From positions 44,056,907 through 44,120,906 of the forward strand of contig OY970820.1 in the NCBI GenBank assembly GCA_963853835.1: 64,000 nt of DNA, written 5' to 3'. The position numbers and the translations under genes are program-made. How positions within the stretch are numbered: the stretch's first letter is position 1; every line of letters starts with the position of its first letter. This document shows positions 45,862 to 57,357 of this stretch, in pieces. The notes under the pieces were generated by a model, which worked only from the letters and a program-made list of their open reading frames with translations, searched no databases and was not told the origin of the DNA. The stretch is from Calendula officinalis (taxonomy: Eukaryota; Streptophyta; Magnoliopsida; Asterales; Asteraceae).

Positions 45862-48800
45862 TCCCCCTCGCAAGCTGGCAATGTATAAGGATTGCAAATG
45901 CCAAGCTTGGAAAGACAGTTAAGATGTAAGGCCTTGTGGAGAGCTTTAGTCAATATATCAGCCACTTGAAGTCTTGAGGGAATGTAAGTAGGAGTGATGA
46001 GACCATTTTGGATCTTTTCCCTCACAAAATGACAATCCAGTTCAATATGTTTCGTACGTGCATGATGGACTGGATTGGAAGCCAATGCAATTGCAGGTTC
46101 ACTATCACAAAACACAATGATAGGCTTCAATATGTTGACAGTGAGATCAGATAGAAGGCATTTTAGCCAACTGATTTCACATGTAAGATCAGCTAAAGCC
46201 CAATATTCAGCTTCAGTTGATGATCTGGAAACTACATTTTGCTTCTTAGATTGCCAAGAGATTAATGAAGCACCAAAGAAAATGCAGTTTCCTGAGACAG
46301 ATCTACGATTTATATGGCAATTACCCCAGTCACTATCACAAAAGGCTGTAACTTGAGAATTAGCAGAATGTGGAAAGTATAAGCCTTGGCCAGGATTCAA
46401 CTTGATATATCTGAGAGTTCTTGTTAATGCATGGAGGTGGATAGAAGTAGGAGCATGAACAAATTGACTCAAAGTTTGGGCTGCAAATGAGAGATCTGGC
46501 CTTGTGATAGTGAGATATAGAAGTTTTCCAACAAGTCTTCTATATAGGGTTGGATCTGGAAGGGGAATGCCATCTGTTAAGGTGAGTTTGACAGTTGGAT
46601 CAAGGGGTGTAGAGGCTGGTTTTGTGTTCAGCACTTGCATTTCTGCAAGTAAGTCAAGAGCATACTTTCTTTGACAAATAGTAATACCAGATGAAGATCG
46701 GATAAACTCAAGACCAAGGTAATAATTGAGATTACCAAGGTCCTTAATGCTGAACTCTTTATGAAGTAAGGATTTGACAGATGAGATGTGATTGATATTT
46801 GATCCAGTTAGAAGTATGTCATCAACATAGATGAGAAGGGCTAGAAAATCAGAACCCTCATGTCTTGTAAATAAAGAATGGTCTGCATGACTTTGAGTAA
46901 AACCAACACTTTTGAGAAAAGTGGTGAGTTTGGTAAACCATTGTCTATTCGCCTGTTTAAGACCATATAAGGATTTCTGAAGTTTGCAAACTTTGGTTGA
47001 ACCATGATGTGTAGGATACCCTTTAGGAAGTGTCATGTAGACTTCCTCATTTAGATCACCATGCAAAAATGCATTATTGATGTCAAGCTGTTGAATGTGC
47101 CAGTTATGATGAACTGCAACAGCTAAAAGGGTACGGACAGAGGTCATCTTGGCAACCGGTGCAAAGGTTTCTTTGTAATCAACACCTTCTCTTTGAGTGA
47201 AGCCTTTAGCAACTAATCTTGCCTTGAATCTGTCTATGGAACCATCTGATTTGTGTTTGAACCTATAAACCCATTTGCAGCCAATGGGATGTTTGTTAGG
47301 GGGTAAATCAGTGATGGTCCATGTGTTGTTGGATTCCAAAGCTTTAATCTCATCATTCATAGCTTGTATCCAACGGCTATCTTTCAAGGCTTGATTATAG
47401 GTGGAAGGTTCAATGGTAGTATCAAGAGAGTTAATAAAATGTTGAGTAGAGGGTGGTAATGAGGAATAGTTTATGAAGTTGGATATGTGGTGTTTGTTAG
47501 GGACAGAGCAGTGATAATCATTCAACTTAGATGGAAATTTAGTGGATCTAGTTGAATGTCTGGTTGGTGGAATTGTTGGAATTAAAGGTGGAATAGAAGA
47601 AGGATCAGAGGAAGGATTAGAAGCAGGAGAAGATTCAGAGGAAGATGGTGAAGAGGATGAATCTTCTGTGGTAGGATAATGAGTGTTGGTTGAAGATAAA
47701 GGGCTGTTGAAGGAGTTGGGAGAAGAAGTAGTTTGGCTAGGAGGAGGAATAGAGTAGGAAGGAATATTGTGAGAGGGTACCGAAGTGGTATAAGTAGAAA
47801 AAGGTGATGGGGACTTGTCAAAAGGAAAAATTGACTCTTGGAAAACGACATGTCTACTAACAAAAGTGGATTCAGTTTCAAGGTTGTACAAAAGATACCC
47901 TTTTTTGTTCGCTGGATAACCAAGAAGTACAGAAGGTGTTGCCCGAGGTTGGAATTTATCCGATGGATGTTGGTGAGCATAAGCTAAGCAACCAATGACT
48001 TTTAGATAATCAAGATTTGGAGTCTTTTGAAATAGCTTTTCATGAGGACTTTGAAAATTTAGAACAGAAGATGGCAATTTATTAATAAGATGTGTAGCTG
48101 CCATCAAACAGTAACCCCAAAACTTGATTGGAAAGTGAGCTTGGAAATGAATGGATCGTGCAACTTGTAGCAAATGTTTATGTTTTCTTTCAACTCTACC
48201 ATTTTGCTGTGGAGTGTATGGACAAGTTGTTTGATGGACAATGCCATGTGTTTTAAAAAATTCAGATAAGGAATTATTCACAAATTCAAGTCCATTATCC
48301 GTACGAATTGTTTTGAAAGAAATGTTGAAATGATTTACAACATAAGCATGAAACTGTTTAATAGTTGCAATGACATGGTGTTTACTTGGTAACAAGTATG
48401 TCCATGTTGCACGAGTAAAGTCATCTACAATAGTAAGAAAGAAAGTACATCCATCTACTGTAGCATGTCTATAGGGACCCCAAACATCCATGTGCAGAAG
48501 TTGAAAGGAGTGATCAGAGGTGGAATTGCTTAGGCTGAAAGGAAGAGCTTGTTGTTTTGAAAGTGGGCAGATAGCACATGGCAGTTGTTGGTCTTTATTC
48601 AAGGTAGGAATGACTTTTATTTTCTGTAAAACTTGAAAAGAAGGATGGCCAAGCCTGTTATGCCATAATTCAAAATCTGTAAGTTTTTCAGAATTGATAG
48701 CATTGATATGGTGAATTGAAGGTGGATTAGATTCAGAAAAAATGTAAGGAAGGAGATACAAACCACTAGAAGGGGTGCCAAGGACTATCTTCTTGTGATG

Positions 48801-49028
48801 GTCCTGGAAATAACACCAAAACTTAGTAAAAGTAATGGATGTTATGGATGTTTGTAAAAGTTTACTGATGGATATGATATTGAATTTAAAAGAAGGAATA
48901 AAGAGTACATCATGCAATATTAGTTCTGTAGTGATGTGGACAGAACCAATAAAATGTACAGGAATGGTGTGTTTGTTTGGAAGAATGACATGAATAGGTT
49001 CTGTGAGACGTTTGATATCATGCATTTG
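45717..49028 (-). CDS. Copia pol: integrase, reverse transcriptase, RNase H
   Basis: About 1,100 codons open from just after the TAA at 49031-49029. Order: rest of protease, GAG-pre-integrase (LWHNRLGHPSF), integrase core (MDVWGPY, VDDFTRATW, RTDNGLEF, PQQNGRVERKHK), reverse transcriptase (WVYRFKHKSDG, LDINNAFLHGDL, KSLYGLKQ, YVDDILLTG) and RNase H (FCDSDWGNC, SRSSTEAEYWALA, DSEPAIALASNP, HIELDCHFVRE, ADILTKAL). All catalytic motifs are present. Translation would need readthrough of the TAA or an intact copy elsewhere. Confidence 0.95.
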   Translation of the reverse strand, partial: QMHDIKRLTEPIHVILPNKHTIPVHFIGSVHITTELILHDVLFIPSFKFNIISISKLLQTSITSITFTKFWCYFQDHHKKIVLGTPSSGLYLLPYIFSESNPPSIHHINAINSEKLTDFELWHNRLGHPSFQVLQKIKVIPTLNKDQQLPCAICPLSKQQALPFSLSNSTSDHSFQLLHMDVWGPYRHATVDGCTFFLTIVDDFTRATWTYLLPSKHHVIATIKQFHAYVVNHFNISFKTIRTDNGLEFVNNSLSEFFKTHGIVHQTTCPYTPQQNGRVERKHKHLLQVARSIHFQAHFPIKFWGYCLMAATHLINKLPSSVLNFQSPHEKLFQKTPNLDYLKVIGCLAYAHQHPSDKFQPRATPSVLLGYPANKKGYLLYNLETESTFVSRHVVFQESIFPFDKSPSPFSTYTTSVPSHNIPSYSIPPPSQTTSSPNSFNSPLSSTNTHYPTTEDSSSSPSSSESSPASNPSSDPSSIPPLIPTIPPTRHSTRSTKFPSKLNDYHCSVPNKHHISNFINYSSLPPSTQHFINSLDTTIEPSTYNQALKDSRWIQAMNDEIKALESNNTWTITDLPPNKHPIGCKWVYRFKHKSDGSIDRFKARLVAKGFTQREGVDYKETFAPVAKMTSVRTLLAVAVHHNWHIQQLDINNAFLHGDLNEEVYMTLPKGYPTHHGSTKVCKLQKSLYGLKQANRQWFTKLTTFLKSVGFTQSHADHSLFTRHEGSDFLALLIYVDDILLTGSNINHISSVKSLLHKEFSIKDLGNLNYYLGLEFIRSSSGITICQRKYALDLLAEMQVLNTKPASTPLDPTVKLTLTDGIPLPDPTLYRRLVGKLLYLTITRPDLSFAAQTLSQFVHAPTSIHLHALTRTLRYIKLNPGQGLYFPHSANSQVTAFCDSDWGNCHINRRSVSGNCIFFGASLISWQSKKQNVVSRSSTEAEYWALADLTCEISWLKCLLSDLTVNILKPIIVFCDSEPAIALASNPVHHARTKHIELDCHFVREKIQNGLITPTYIPSRLQVADILTKALHKALHLNCLSKLGICNPYTLPACEGDMETIPKVNEVNKHHVHTAYKIHSSPKFVNMQHKINQLVNNFWKLPSN

Positions 49029-50266
49029 GGATTAGGAAGTGGAAATATGATCAGTGGCACCACTGTCAATCAACCAAACCTTTTTGCATGAGAGATTGAT
49101 TTGAGGAAAGTTAATGAAATTACCTGCCATATGCATTTGGACCGAATGAGAATTTGGCTGAGAGTTTTGTTGAAGTATCATCATAACCTGATTTAACTGG
49201 TCTTGAAGTTGATCAACTTTGACGGACATTGAGCCAGAATCAGAGGTGGAAGGTGCAGGTGTTGGAGGAACAAATGTGGAAGGGAGATCAGATTGAGCAG
49301 CATTGATATGTTTGCTTGAACCTTGTGGATAATAGGATGATTTTGTATTTTGTTGTTTATTGTATTGAGGATGTGAAGGAGGATAGCCAACGACTTTGTA
49401 ACATTCCTCTTTGATATGTCCTTCCTTATGGCAGTTGTCACAATAAATGCCTTTTCTGAAAGGATGTTTCCTTTCTTGCCTTTGATAAGTTTGTTGTTGA
49501 TTAAACCGAGGAACTGTAGCTGCAAATACAGTAGGCATAGGTGTGTTCAGAGTTTGAGTGTTTGACTCCCTTTGATTTTCCTCTTGTCTAATCATAGAGT
49601 AGGTCTTTGTTACATTAGGTAAAGGCTGCATCAGAAGGATCTGTCCTCTTATGTTTGTATAACTTTCATAAAGTCCCATCAAAAATTGGATAAGTCTCTT
49701 TGTCTGTTCACGAGTATCATTTGTGCGCCCAATATCACAAGTGCATGAACAACAACAGATATGAGGTGCCTCCAATGCATCAAGTTCATCCCAAAGGCCT
49801 TTTAACTTTCTGTAGTAGACCTCAATGGTACAATTGTTTTGTTTTAAATGAGTAATATCATGAGATAATTGATAGATTCTATGGCCATCCAATCGAGCAT
49901 AATGTTCAGACAGTTCATTCCAAAGAGCAAAAGCAGAGTTAATGAAGTTCAGGCTATTACTTACATTGTCTGCAATTGTATTAAGGATCCATGAAATAAC
50001 TAGATCATTTGTTCTCTCCCAATGAGTTCGAAGTGGTGAATTGATTGCAGGTTCAGGAAATTCACCATTAATAATCTTCATTTTGTTTTTAGCATTGAGA
50101 GCAATGAGCATCGATCTCTTCCATGAACTGTAATTGTCTGAACCAGTTAACTTCTTTGCTATCAGAATTAGGCCTGGATGATCATTTTGTGTAGGTAAAG
50201 TGGATGATGAACTGAATCAACATCATCAGTTGTTAGTGGCACAGAAGATTCAGTAGCTTTAGGCAT
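49029..50266 (-). pseudogene. Copia gag and start of protease, two breaks
   Basis: A probable start ATG at 50266 opens MPKATESS. The frame shifts near 50190, where a short product ends and the gag frame continues in another register, consistent with loss of one base. Gag then reads through SDNYSSWKRSM, the retrotransposon gag region (ALWNELSEHYARLDG, YYRKLKGLWDEL), and a CCHC zinc knuckle (CDNCHKEGHIKEEC). The protease active site WLIDSGATDHIS is followed at once by an in-frame TAA (49031-49029). The pol frame continues in the same register after it. Confidence 0.88.
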
Positions 50267-50429
50267 CTTTGAAACAGATCGATGAGGTAGATGAGATCTA
50301 GGGTTTCAATTGAGGGAAAAAGGAATCGCAGAAGGATGATTGGAACAGAATTGCGGAAGAATGATAGAGGAAGATGAGCAGATCAATCACTGATGTGTGT
50401 GATTGTAGGCTCTGAATCCTCTGATACCA

Positions 50430-50734
50430 TAATAACAAACAGATGTAAGGACATCAATGGAGGATTAGAGAGAATGCAATAGACTGCATATCGTATATTG
50501 AAAAGTTATGTACAGTTACAGAAGGAAAGCTTATTTATACTCTTCTAAACTAGCTACAGCTACTAAAGGCAGTTATATAGTTTGTTAAGTTAGTTGGAAG
50601 GAAGCTTCCAGAAGTTGTTCACTAACTGATTTATCTTGTGTTGCATGTTAACAAACTTTGGTGAGCTGTGTATTTTATATGCTGTATGTACATGGTGTTT
50701 GTTGACTTCATTGACTTTAGGTATAGTCTCCATA
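50430..50734 (-). repeat. 5' LTR of the Copia element
   Basis: 305 bp, matching 45557-45861 base for base by eye. CTTATTTATACTC in the repeat is a possible promoter segment. Confidence 0.95.
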
Positions 50735-50739
50735 CATAT

Positions 50740-51989
50740 CATGACGTACATATTGAAAATACGCATATATGATGTGAAATCACGAACAAAAAGTTAGGCA
50801 CGTGTCTTGTTGGCCATCTTTAAACATTTCTGTCTATATATTGTCAGAATATCAATAATACTGTTTTTTTATATTCGTCTTTTTGACGATGTAGACGTAT
50901 TGGCTATTTGATGTGAAGCACCACTAAATGAGGAATTAGTGGTAGAAGTCGATATGATCCACAAACTTTTGAGTAATCTTTTGCTACAATATTTGTCTTA
51001 CGGGGCTGATTTTGCTACGTGTGAGTAGTTAATTTCGAAAACTTGGATTTCGCTTTTTGAATGCAATTTGTAGTAGTTATGTTTGACAAGAATAGTAAGA
51101 AAATCAATTCTAGGAAGTTAAGCAAAGAAATGTCTAAGACTATCCCAATTTAAATAATAATGAAAATATGGAATGACGAATATATATGAAGTGACATAGA
51201 ATCTAATATCGGCTCAAAATCGGGTTTAGATATATAGAAGGGTTATAAGATTGTCAAAAGGGAATTGATTTGTTCAAGGCATAGTTTACTTATCTAAGGC
51301 AAATAAAGTTATTTAAGGTAAATAAAATTATTTAATAGTCTTGAAAAATTCTAATTTGCCTTGTATGAATTATAGAGAAAGGTTAGGATTGTTAAAATCC
51401 ACCTATGATTAACTAAATTATGCTCCACACTTTCATATCACGGTCTTACCCTAAAAATGGTTGTCAATTAGAATACTAATTCCCTTATAAGTTTCTAGGT
51501 GGTAGAGTACTAATAATATTGCATTATGATTATCAAGTTAGATTTAGGGATCATTAGGGCAATTTTATTATTTGACCTCAAAATTGACCTTAAAAGTCTT
51601 TTTGGCCTTCTGAATGGATCCTATTTGTTTTTTTTCAATGGAAAATGTTCATACTCACTTACACTCTTTAAATATATATATTGTTTGCAAATGAACTTGG
51701 ATTCAGAACACATTTTGTATACAATTAAACTAGAATCTATAATCTTTTGGTTAATAAGACTAGTACCAACGGTAGCTCGTCGGTTGAAACCAGCAAGTGT
51801 CACGTAATGACACCAAGTTTGCTTTTTTCCTTTCAGATTTGTTGGTTAATTGAATAAGGCGACATGAAGAGAGAGTTTGACATACATTGTAAACTTGTAT
51901 ATTTTGCAGCATATTTTGTATTTTATCAAAATGATAAAAGTAGAAGTGATAAGATGTGGACATATGATATATCAATTTATGAGTGTTTA
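50740..51989. other. Intergenic, no gene recognised
   Basis: AT-rich DNA right of the Copia element. No coding similarity or tRNA seen. The last 8 bases are the target duplication of the next MITE. Confidence 0.45.
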
Positions 51990-52619
51990 CAGTGGCGCTA
52001 GCAGGAAAATTTTCAAATGTGGACAAAACTTTTCGAGTTGAAGTCAGGTTCTCTAGTGATATTTTTTGAAGCTTAAATTGTAAACAAAATCAAATGATCA
52101 ATTTTAACTTGAAGAGTATCTAATTATAAGTTAAATTAATCAAAATCAAAATTCTCTTGTTAGTTAATTTAAGAATTAAATCAGTCTAATCATAAATTTT
52201 GTTATAACGTTGTAGTAAAATTTTAAAGTGTTTATATATGAACGATGTGGATTAATATGTCCCTAATTAAAATACATATGTAATCAAATACATTGCAAAC
52301 ATAACATTTTTAAACTAAGAAAAAGGAGGGTAATTGGTCAAAAGAGAAGAAAATTTTAATGAAAAATACAGCAAAAGAATATTAAAAAGGAAATAATAAT
52401 AAAATAAATTTAATAAAAAATATGCATGTAAAAGGGACTTTAATTTAATGTTATATGTTTAAGATATATGAGTTAACCACTAAGCTAATATACTATGTGA
52501 ACTAGTAATCGCTCATACATTACAAGCAAAAGTAAAAAATGAGTTGATACATAATTTTTTTTTATTCTAATCAGAAAACTTTTGGGGTAGGCAGAGCCCA
52601 CCCCTTGCTACCGCCACTG
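51990..52619. mobile_element. hAT-type MITE, 630 bp
   Basis: Ends CAGTGGCGCTAGCAGG and (inverse) CAGTGGCGGTAGCAAGG, flanked by AGTGTTTA and AGTGTTAA (7 of 8 match). No coding region inside. Confidence 0.8.
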
Positions 52620-53179
52620 AGTGTTAATGTGACATTAATATGATAAAATTAATGAAAGAATGAAAAGCCAACTGTTGAAGGGCGTAAGACACCTTGATAT
52701 CACTAGGCCAACTATCCTTTATTAAAATATATTGTTTTTAACATTATATGAATGATATCGTCTTAGACGAAGTTAAACATATAAAGATGCTTCTTACTTT
52801 CTTAGTGCATTTATTTTCTTATTTCCAGTTTCATAAATACTCACTGCATATATGTATGTAACACTCATATTTTTAAAACATTTAAAATATAATTTCCAAT
52901 ATTATTATATTGTCTAAAATACAGTTTAACAAAAACTTTAAAACCTTTATCAGAGTTTACAAAAATACGGTGTCACAAAGTATATCAAAACCATAGGCAA
53001 ACGGGATCTACCTATGAGCTCCCAAGCTAAACATCTCTAGGCCACTTCTAGTGCAACCTTCTATCACTTCATACCTGTACCTGAGTACATAGCCACAAAA
53101 TAAACGTAGTACGTGAGACAAAATTGTCTCGTGAGATACATGGGTTTTAGACCCGACAATAATATATAAATAATCACAC

Positions 53180-53181
<2 letters not shown>

Positions 53182-53250
<69 letters not shown>
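53182..53250. repeat. (AT)n microsatellite, left tract
   Basis: About 69 bp of alternating AT inside the solo LTR, directly left of an inverted-repeat element. Confidence 0.9.
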
Positions 53251-53253
<3 letters not shown>

Positions 53254-53633
53254 TGGGATCCTGTGAGGACTCAAAAAACGGTGAGGACTCGCGAGGACAC
53301 CTCAAAAACATTCCAAAAAATTCCGAAAAAATATATATAACTCCCCATGATTATTATACATTTGACCAAAAAAAAATTTGAAAAAAAATATTATGATCCA
53401 CTTTTTTTTGTGGATCATAACAATGATCCATATTTTTTTTGTGGATCATTATTATGATCCATATTTTTTTTTGGATCATTTTTAAAAAAATTTTATTTTT
53501 TTGGATCTTATATGCTGCGATTTTAATGTTTAAAAAAGAAATTTTTTAAAAAAATTTTGTTTTGGATCATTTTTAGAGTTTTTTTTTAAGTCCTCCCAGT
53601 CCTCACCGGGAAAAAAGTCCTCACCGGATCCGG

Positions 53634-53637
<4 letters not shown>
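53254..53637. mobile_element. MITE between two AT microsatellites
   Basis: Left end TGGGATCCTGTGAGGACTC with a second GGTGAGGACT, right end the inverse (AGTCCTCACC twice, then GGATCCGGACCC). The interior has repeated TGGATCAT / ATGATCCA phrases that form further hairpins. Since AT tracts flank both sides, it probably inserted into one AT repeat. Confidence 0.75.

Positions 53638-53731
<94 letters not shown>
53638..53731. repeat. (AT)n microsatellite, right tract
   Basis: About 94 bp of uninterrupted alternating AT. Confidence 0.9.
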
Positions 53732-53732
<1 letters not shown>

Positions 53733-55395
53733 TTTAGTTACCTCCGCGGTAACCCTAACACATCAAATCCAATCCAACGAGATCTCATTTTTGTCCTACT
53801 AACCGGAATGCCTCCGATTTAGTAGAACCCCCATTGTCACCGTGTCCAAGCAAGGTGACCTATCTTATCTTACAAACCATAATGCCTCCAGTCTAGTAAG
53901 ATCCAACATCTTGTTGGGTGATCGGAATGCCTCCAATCCATCAGTTTAAAGATACTGTGATAACCAGAATGTCTCCGAATCTATCACGAACCTGTCCTAT
54001 TTCAGTCTACCCGTCATAACTATTACATGTGACTATATGTCACATCTATCATCAATGCCATAAGGCCATCATACAATCTATCCACATACTAATCTTAATT
54101 AGCATCCACAAAGCCAAATCAACTAGTTTCATCATTAGTAGTCACATATTATAAAAGTATATTCTTTTTACATCATATCAATAATTAGTTATTAATTACT
54201 TTTCATTATCATGATTTCTTTCGAAATCATCAATCATTTTAGACATACTTAGATAGTCTACTATTTACCCATTTCTCATCTTTTCAATCATATCTTTATT
54301 AAAATCATTTATTAATAAAGACCCATAAAACATCATATGTATTTTCAAAAATCATTTGCTATGTACCCAGTTTTAAAAGTCTCATGTACTCACCTTAACG
54401 GTAGCTAAATCCATATCGTGTTCATCAACACGAATCCTTGCTTCCCGCCTTTGGAATATCTCCAACCTTTAGGTTCTTGCAACCTATCAACATAATAATC
54501 ACATTTCTAGTTATCCTTAATAACTAGATAACACATAATTTCCATTTTCATCTTTAACCACCAAGTTCATCCAACTTAATTGGTGGAAATCCCAAAATCT
54601 TAGTTCCAAGGTTTCACCAACGAAACTCAAACCCAACCACAACCCAAGGTCGACATCATTAGTCTCCAATATTAGTCTCATAACACTAATTAGTCACCAA
54701 CACCCTTTTCCCCAAATTTTGGTGACATTCAAAACCCTAGGTTTAACCAATCTTAAGATTCTTACTGATCTTAAGCATACACTTGTTTTCTTTGTTAAAA
54801 TACCATCTATTAAGTGTATACAACCTTTATTCAACCATTAATCACAAACCCAAGAACTAGGGTTCAAACCCAAGCTTACAAATCCATGTATCTAAAGCTA
54901 CAACTACAAAGGAGTGAGGATTTACCTTGATCTTCAACAATGGAAGCAAAATCACTTGATTTGGACCCCAAAATCGGCTCCAAACGACCTTTTCCACTCA
55001 AAATATGTATAAGGTTCTAGAGAGAGAGAGTTGGGATGAAGAATGAGCATAAATGGCTGAAATCCTGATTTTATTCTGTTTCAGCAAAGTTCGCGCCGTG
55101 AACTAGTTCCCAATCGTGAACTTTGCGTGTCGTAAACTAGTTCCCAATTGTGAACCAGTCGTGAACTCTGATCTCCGAAGTCACCAAATTCTCTGCCCCG
55201 AGTTCCCAATCGTGGACTTTTCAATGCAGCAAGGCTGCATTTTTCGACATCTGCTTCGACATGGTTCCGTCCATAACTTTCTCATACTATATCCAAATGA
55301 CACGAAACCAATTACTACATTCTTTAAATGATTTATCCTTATTTATTATATTTTTTTCATAATTTATTTAACACAAAAAAATTCGGGTCGTTACA

Positions 55396-56434
55396 TTGCA
55401 CATACATTTGATGGCATAGTTGTTGGATATTTGGGTTCAGAGATTGCCGGATAAACATTTGAATCATGTGATCACTTTCGCAATAAAGTATTTCGACCCT
55501 ACCGATTGCCTTTGGGTTTCACGAAATCCTTATTTGGACAAGACAAAGACACAACTCAAATTCAAGGCAATATGAATTTGGGTCTAAACAAAGAGTATGA
55601 TGTTTTTCGTATATACCAATGAGACCAAACTCCATCCATATAAAATAGAGGATCAAAGGTTGCAAATTCATTTCCAAAAACCCCAGTGCCATTAACTAGT
55701 TCAAGATAAAATTGATTAAGAAATCGAGTGGAGGTTTTTTCTTTTCTGGAAAAAGATCCAAAACTTTCTCTGCCAAATAACTTCTCCTCTTTTTTCTTAT
55801 GAAGTATATAAAAAGTAGAGTAAGTTATTTATGTATTATTTATGGATGACGTTAATTAACGTTAAATTGATAATGACTATGTATTCGAATTTTGTTTAAA
55901 ATAAGAAAACAATAACTAATATATGCAACCTTTCAATTTAATGAACCGAGTTAATTAAATCGAGTGTGTACTCCGCACCTCCAAACTCGTATTTAAAATT
56001 AACTCATATCCCTTTGGTCTCTAGTAAATCTCAATTACACTAAATGACCGATGACACTAAAATCACCAACAATAGTCACAATACTTTTTTTTGTACTTGA
56101 AGACTTGTACTTGTATGCGTACTTTATTCATTATGTGTATTTACTTTTATGTTTGTTCTCTTGAATATACATTAATCAGGTAAACATTTATTAGATAATC
56201 ATAAGAAGTTTCATAAATAAGTGAATAACTACAACTACGTCAACGATTAGACCACATACATCTCGAACATAAGTTCAATAAGAGAGACTTAAATATGTTT
56301 CAATGCTTTCGAATGTTATTTCATTAAATTTAAATTTTTTAGTTTGTTACAAACATTAACCAAAATTTTTGTTTTGATATTTTTTAATGAAAAGCAGTAC
56401 GCAAGGGCCAAAAACCTTTGTGTTCTGGTAAGGT
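55396..56434. other. Intergenic, no gene recognised
   Basis: AT-rich, no coding similarity, tRNA or clear inverted ends seen. Confidence 0.45.
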
Positions 56435-56442
56435 GTTTTGGG

Positions 56443-57146
56443 TAGGGGTGTCAAATTTGTACCGAATAAAACCAACCAACGTGCTACCAACCATATCAAG
56501 AATAGATGGTAGCCAATATGTTGGTAGCCAACATGTTTGGTTGGTAGTACCATACCAATCAAGTAATCATGGTACGGTAATGGTACAAAAATTTAAATAT
56601 CATGGTAGTACCGTACCAACCAATTATATATGTATATATATAATTATTTAGAAAAATCCGAGAAAGGTAAACTAAATATGTATTATATTTTAATAAAAGT
56701 TATGATATCATAACATGAAAACATCCAAGTTATAACTTCTTAGCCTAACATATCAATATATTACATTTTTGTTATTGTGTTTGTATATAATGTTGATAAT
56801 TAAGCGTGTGAAGCAGACGAGAATGCTACAAGCTAGTGTATTATCACAAGAATACCACATAATTTATACTTTAACGTACATAGTGTTTATATAACATTTA
56901 ACATATACCATTACCAAATATAATAGTATAGAAAAATGTCTTGTTTTTAGTAATAATTCCAAATAAGTTTGTGATCTTGGTATATACCAGTACCAGTTCG
57001 TACCAACCATGATCATTGGTAGCCACACAAATTGGTACCAAGTATAGTTGGTACGGTACTGGTAGCTAGATTAGTGTACCAAGTATAGTTGGTACGGTAC
57101 ACGGTATTAGGAAAATATGTGTGGTACCGTACCATGTTCACCCCTA
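56443..57146. mobile_element. hAT-type MITE, 704 bp, perfect 8-bp duplication
   Basis: Ends TAGGGGTGTCAAATTTG and (inverse) TAGGGGTGAACATGG, flanked by GTTTTGGG on both sides (56435-56442, 57147-57154). Subterminal regions are crowded with GGTACGGTAC and GGTACCGTACC motifs in both orientations. No transposase. Confidence 0.93.
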
Positions 57147-57357
57147 GTTTTGGGCTCACTTTTGAGTTTGAGACAAGAAAGTCAACACAAGGATGATAGT
57201 TTGAATAAAGGGGAAAACACTCATAACAGTAGTAAGTAGTAACCTACAAACCTATAAAGAATGAACTCTTTGATCCCAACAATGTCATAATCCCCAAATA
57301 GTTCACCACATTGTATTGTTTTCCTGAAATTGCATAAAAGTAATATATGGTTTAAAC

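Larger units (their letters stand above)
45557..50734 (-). mobile_element. Full-length Ty1/Copia retrotransposon with LTRs identical by eye
   Basis: Two 305-bp LTRs (45557-45861 and 50430-50734) that I read as identical, flanked by the 5-bp duplication CATAT (45552-45556, 50735-50739). On the element strand the LTR runs TATGGAGAC...GTTATTA, so the termini are TA...TA rather than TG...CA. The primer-binding site TGGTATCAGAG (50429-50419) abuts the 5' LTR directly. The purine tract GCGAGGGGGA (45871-45862) abuts the 3' LTR. At 5.2 kb with short LTRs it resembles Ale/Retrofit-type Copia elements. Confidence 0.96.
52857..55395 (-). mobile_element. Solo LTR of the same Ty3 family as 2778-4487, inverted
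   Basis: On the minus strand it starts TGTAACGACCCGAA and ends GAGTGTTACA. Over the first 200 bases it tracks the left-edge LTR closely (TTGGTTTCGTGTCATTTGGA, TGCAGCCTTGCTGCATTGAA). Near its far end the CACGAGACAATTTTGTCTCACG block recurs. Short palindromes of the TTCRCG..CGTGAA type occur at 55085-55215. No internal genes. Flanking pentamers (ATGTA, TTGCA) agree at only three positions. It is enlarged by the AT tracts and MITE at about 53182-53731. Confidence 0.85.

Noticed and set aside
46075..46356. Plus-strand 93-codon frame opposite the Copia RNase H
   Set aside because: Antisense shadow of a well-supported pol domain.
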